From NCBI GenBank assembly GCA_937996625.1, contig CALKVA010000001.1, positions 86,083 to 150,082 on the forward strand: a stretch of 64,000 nt of DNA, in the 5' to 3' direction. Below, piece by piece: positions 62,014-64,000 of this stretch. Every line of letters begins with the position of its first letter. Positions within the stretch are counted from its first letter, which is position 1. The notes under the pieces were generated by a model, which was given only the letters and a program-made list of their open reading frames with translations, did not search any database and was not told the DNA's origin. The position numbers and the translations under genes are program-made. The stretch comes from UBA5951 sp009936885. Lineage in GTDB: Bacteria > Pseudomonadota > Alphaproteobacteria > Puniceispirillales > Puniceispirillaceae.

Positions 62014-63624
62014 CTAAACTTGCGGCTGAAAACTATCTTTGGTTACTCTAGACCAATAATTCTGTATTCTGGGATCTTCGCATATTGATTTTGAAAATAC
62101 CACACCCTGCTCTGCATCTGGATAAATCTGCGAGGCCAGCAAAATCTCAGACTGACTAACTCGGTGCACAAGATGTCTTCTTGTTAATTCATCCGGCGTA
62201 TACAGTCCAGATGCTCCGACTAATTTAGCCAAGGCCTGGCGGGTTGTTTTCTGAAATTGAGCGATTGCTTGCGCTTTTGTGTCAACATCAATTGCTCGGC
62301 TTCGCTTGGGATCCATTGTTGCAATTCCTGTTGGACAATTACCATTATGACAGGTTCTTGCTTGAATGCATCCTGTAGCAAACATAAATGGGCGTGCCAT
62401 ATTCACCCAGTCAGCCCCAAGCGCACAAATTCGTGCGATATCAAATGCAGATACAATTTTACCAGAAGCCGCAATTTTTATTGAGCTCCTCAAACTGGCC
62501 GCTCGTAACGCATTATCAACATATACAATTGCATCTCGAAGGGGGCTTCCAACATGATCACTAAATTCTGTTGGAGCAGCGCCAGTGCCACCTTCTGCTC
62601 CATCAACTGTAATAAAATCTGGCTTAATTCCTGTCTCAACGATTGCCTTTACAATCGCCAAAAATTCCCAAGGATGACCAATTGCTAACTTAAAGCCGAT
62701 CGGTTTACCGCCACTAAGTTTTCTTAAGTCATCAATGAACCTAAGCAGCCCTTCTGGAGTGTAAAAAGCACTATGTTGGACAGGGGAGATACAATCAACC
62801 CCTGATGCAACCCCTCTTATTGCAGCTATTTCATCACTAACCTTTGGTGCCAATAAAACACCCCCATGACCAGGCTTGGCACCTTGGCTTAATTTTACTT
62901 CTATCATTTTCACCTGATCAAGAGATGCCTTTTCAGCGAATTTTTCAGCATCAAATTCGCCATTTTGGTTGCGACAACCAAAATAACCAGTGCCAATTTG
63001 CCAGATCAAATCACCATTATGTTTCTGGTGATATGGTGTAATACCGCCTTCACCTGTATTATGGGAAAACCCACCTATAAATGCGCCCATGTTAAAGCTC
63101 TCTATTACTGGGGCAGATACTGCTCCAAAACTGGTTCCAGATATATTGATTACAGATATCTGATAGCTATGCGCCCCGCTTCCAACCGAAATCCTAAAGT
63201 CACAATTATCAACTTTAGTAGGCATTAATGAATGATTTATCCAGACATGCTCAATATCATAGACCGGCTTTAGCGTTCCAAAAGGAAGCTTGCCATCTCT
63301 GCCTTTGCTTCGCTCTGTTACCATTAGGTGTTGCTGACGCGAAAAGGGCACCTCATCGTCTTCTGCTTCTATGAAATATTGACGAATTTGTGGGCGAATT
63401 TCCTGAAGCAAAAAACGCAATCTTCCTATTAATGGGTAATTTCGCAAAACAGGAGATTTTCTTTGCGTATAATCAAAAACACCAATTGCAAAAATAGGAA
63501 TTAAGAGTACACAGGCCCATCCAAAAATAGCCTTCTCGGGAAATAGCCAGAAAAACAGGATTGAGCCAATCAAAGCTGCAAATACAATTAAAAACGGAAT
63601 AAACCTTATCATAAACCTACCCAC
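62014..63624 (-). CDS. FMN-binding glutamate synthase family protein
   Basis: This 536-residue protein has two N-terminal membrane helices (about 5-25 and 30-48) and a flavin domain like the alpha subunit core of glutamate synthase. That domain includes GTSFGAVSAPVIESFN, KLSQGAKPGHGG, DGAEGGTGAAP and the Fe-S cysteines CIQARTCHNGNCPTG. It lacks the glutaminase domain of GltB, so it is not a complete GOGAT. Homologues are common and largely uncharacterised; an amino-acid or related oxidoreductase role is inferred. It is separated from panB by about 115 bp. Confidence 0.88.
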   Translation of the reverse strand: MGRFMIRFIPFLIVFAALIGSILFFWLFPEKAIFGWACVLLIPIFAIGVFDYTQRKSPVLRNYPLIGRLRFLLQEIRPQIRQYFIEAEDDEVPFSRQQHLMVTERSKGRDGKLPFGTLKPVYDIEHVWINHSLMPTKVDNCDFRISVGSGAHSYQISVINISGTSFGAVSAPVIESFNMGAFIGGFSHNTGEGGITPYHQKHNGDLIWQIGTGYFGCRNQNGEFDAEKFAEKASLDQVKMIEVKLSQGAKPGHGGVLLAPKVSDEIAAIRGVASGVDCISPVQHSAFYTPEGLLRFIDDLRKLSGGKPIGFKLAIGHPWEFLAIVKAIVETGIKPDFITVDGAEGGTGAAPTEFSDHVGSPLRDAIVYVDNALRAASLRSSIKIAASGKIVSAFDIARICALGADWVNMARPFMFATGCIQARTCHNGNCPTGIATMDPKRSRAIDVDTKAQAIAQFQKTTRQALAKLVGASGLYTPDELTRRHLVHRVSQSEILLASQIYPDAEQGVVFSKSICEDPRIQNYWSRVTKDSFQPQV

Positions 63625-63705
63625 ATCGTTTTATTATCTTCCCTGTTAAGCTATTTTATAATTTCGAGTAGTTGTCCGCGTCTGGTAGCGGTAGTCGAAT
63701 TTTTT

Positions 63706-64000
63706 TCAGATATAATTAGATTTCGCTTCTCTGGCAGTTCTCTCTTCTTTGGATAAAATTGTCTCTCCTGCGATGCACGTTTGATTTACAATTAGTAATG
63801 GCAAAAAATGACTTGGAACATATAAGTCCATTTGACCCCCAAATGACAGAAAACCAAACACTTGACCTTGTGATAAGGTATCGTTGATTTCAACATCACA
63901 TTCTGGATACCAGCGTGGAATGACAGAGCTGAAAACCAATATCAACTCTTCTGGTTTATTGTTTTGGGCAAAATCTGTTGTTGTCGCCGTTATCATAATC
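63706..64000 (-). CDS. Phosphatidylserine decarboxylase-like protein, C-terminal part (truncated by window edge)
   Basis: The frame is open to the end of the window, so only the last ~98 residues are seen. The segment GQVFGFLSFGG, QMDLYVP and IAGETIL follows the C-terminus of short-type phosphatidylserine decarboxylases, where the proenzyme is cut at FG-S to make the pyruvoyl group. Here the Ser position is Gly (codon at 63835-63837), so self-processing by the usual route would not be possible. Alternatives are an inactive paralogue, a related non-decarboxylase protein, or a local sequence error. The ATG at 63996 is not a supported start. Confidence 0.6.
   Translation of the reverse strand, partial: IMITATTTDFAQNNKPEELILVFSSVIPRWYPECDVEINDTLSQGQVFGFLSFGGQMDLYVPSHFLPLLIVNQTCIAGETILSKEERTAREAKSNYI

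Overview
This window comes from an AT-rich alphaproteobacterial chromosome. The evidence is gene order as much as homology: heparinase-like gene/purH; mutY/DUF721/dsbA-like/smc; an F0-only ATP synthase operon with a duplicated b subunit; ispH/thrB/rnhA/peroxiredoxin; ctaC-ctaD-ctaB-small gene-ctaG-ctaE-surf1-thrC; and ribF-ileS-lspA-DUF3035. Ubiquinone genes (ubiA, coq7), aa3-type oxidase and lipid A/Kdo genes indicate an aerobic, Gram-negative, ubiquinone-respiring cell. A free-living marine lineage (SAR116/Rhodospirillales-like) is plausible, but the sequence alone does not settle this.

Layout. 1-9 kb: heparinase II/III C-terminus (cut by the window edge), purH, mutY, DUF721, a periplasmic thiol oxidoreductase, smc. 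9-12 kb: atpI, atpB, atpE, atpF', atpF and a small lipoprotein. 12-20 kb: ispH, homoserine kinase, RNase HI, peroxiredoxin, a DsbD/ScsB-like reductase, yqgE, thrC, SURF1. 20-25 kb: the cytochrome c oxidase operon on the minus strand, including a 46-codon gene between ctaB and ctaG. 25-33 kb: tldD, gshA, rsmE, ubiA, argC, pmbA/tldE, a Cys phosphatase. 33-39.5 kb: the lipid A block (msbA, DUF374 acyltransferase, waaA, lpxK, lpxL). 39.5-46 kb: xseA, purD, tadA, rRNA pseudouridine synthase, rsmD, mutL. 46-51 kb: DUF3035 lipoprotein, lspA, ileS, ribF. 51-64 kb: mscS, chaC, an IclR regulator, tRNA-Leu(CAA), a decayed permease, a YqaA-like protein, dsbB, coq7, an HNH protein, an esterase, gluQ, an MFS carrier, panC, panB, a glutamate-synthase-like flavoprotein and the end of a phosphatidylserine decarboxylase-like gene.

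How the genes work together. Respiration is the main theme: oxidase subunits 1-3, heme O synthase, copper chaperone, SURF1, ubiquinone synthesis (UbiA, Coq7) and the proton-conducting half of ATP synthase. Envelope biogenesis is the second: Kdo transfer, lipid A phosphorylation and acylation, MsbA export, lipoprotein signal peptidase, and periplasmic thiol chemistry (DsbA-like, DsbB, DsbD-like). Purine, threonine, pantothenate, arginine, glutathione and flavin cofactor genes, together with tRNA/rRNA modification and mismatch/oxidative DNA repair, complete a dense housekeeping region.

I found no prophage, insertion sequence, CRISPR array, defence island or secondary-metabolite cluster, and no clear new multi-gene system. 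The points most worth a second look are small: a decarboxylase-like protein whose self-cleavage serine is glycine, a candidate small RNA with an anti-Shine-Dalgarno stretch, a permease pseudogene beside tRNA-Leu, a hairpin at the purD promoter, a 20-bp-period repeat in a divergent promoter, and four convergent gene pairs that share a 4-nt stop overlap.
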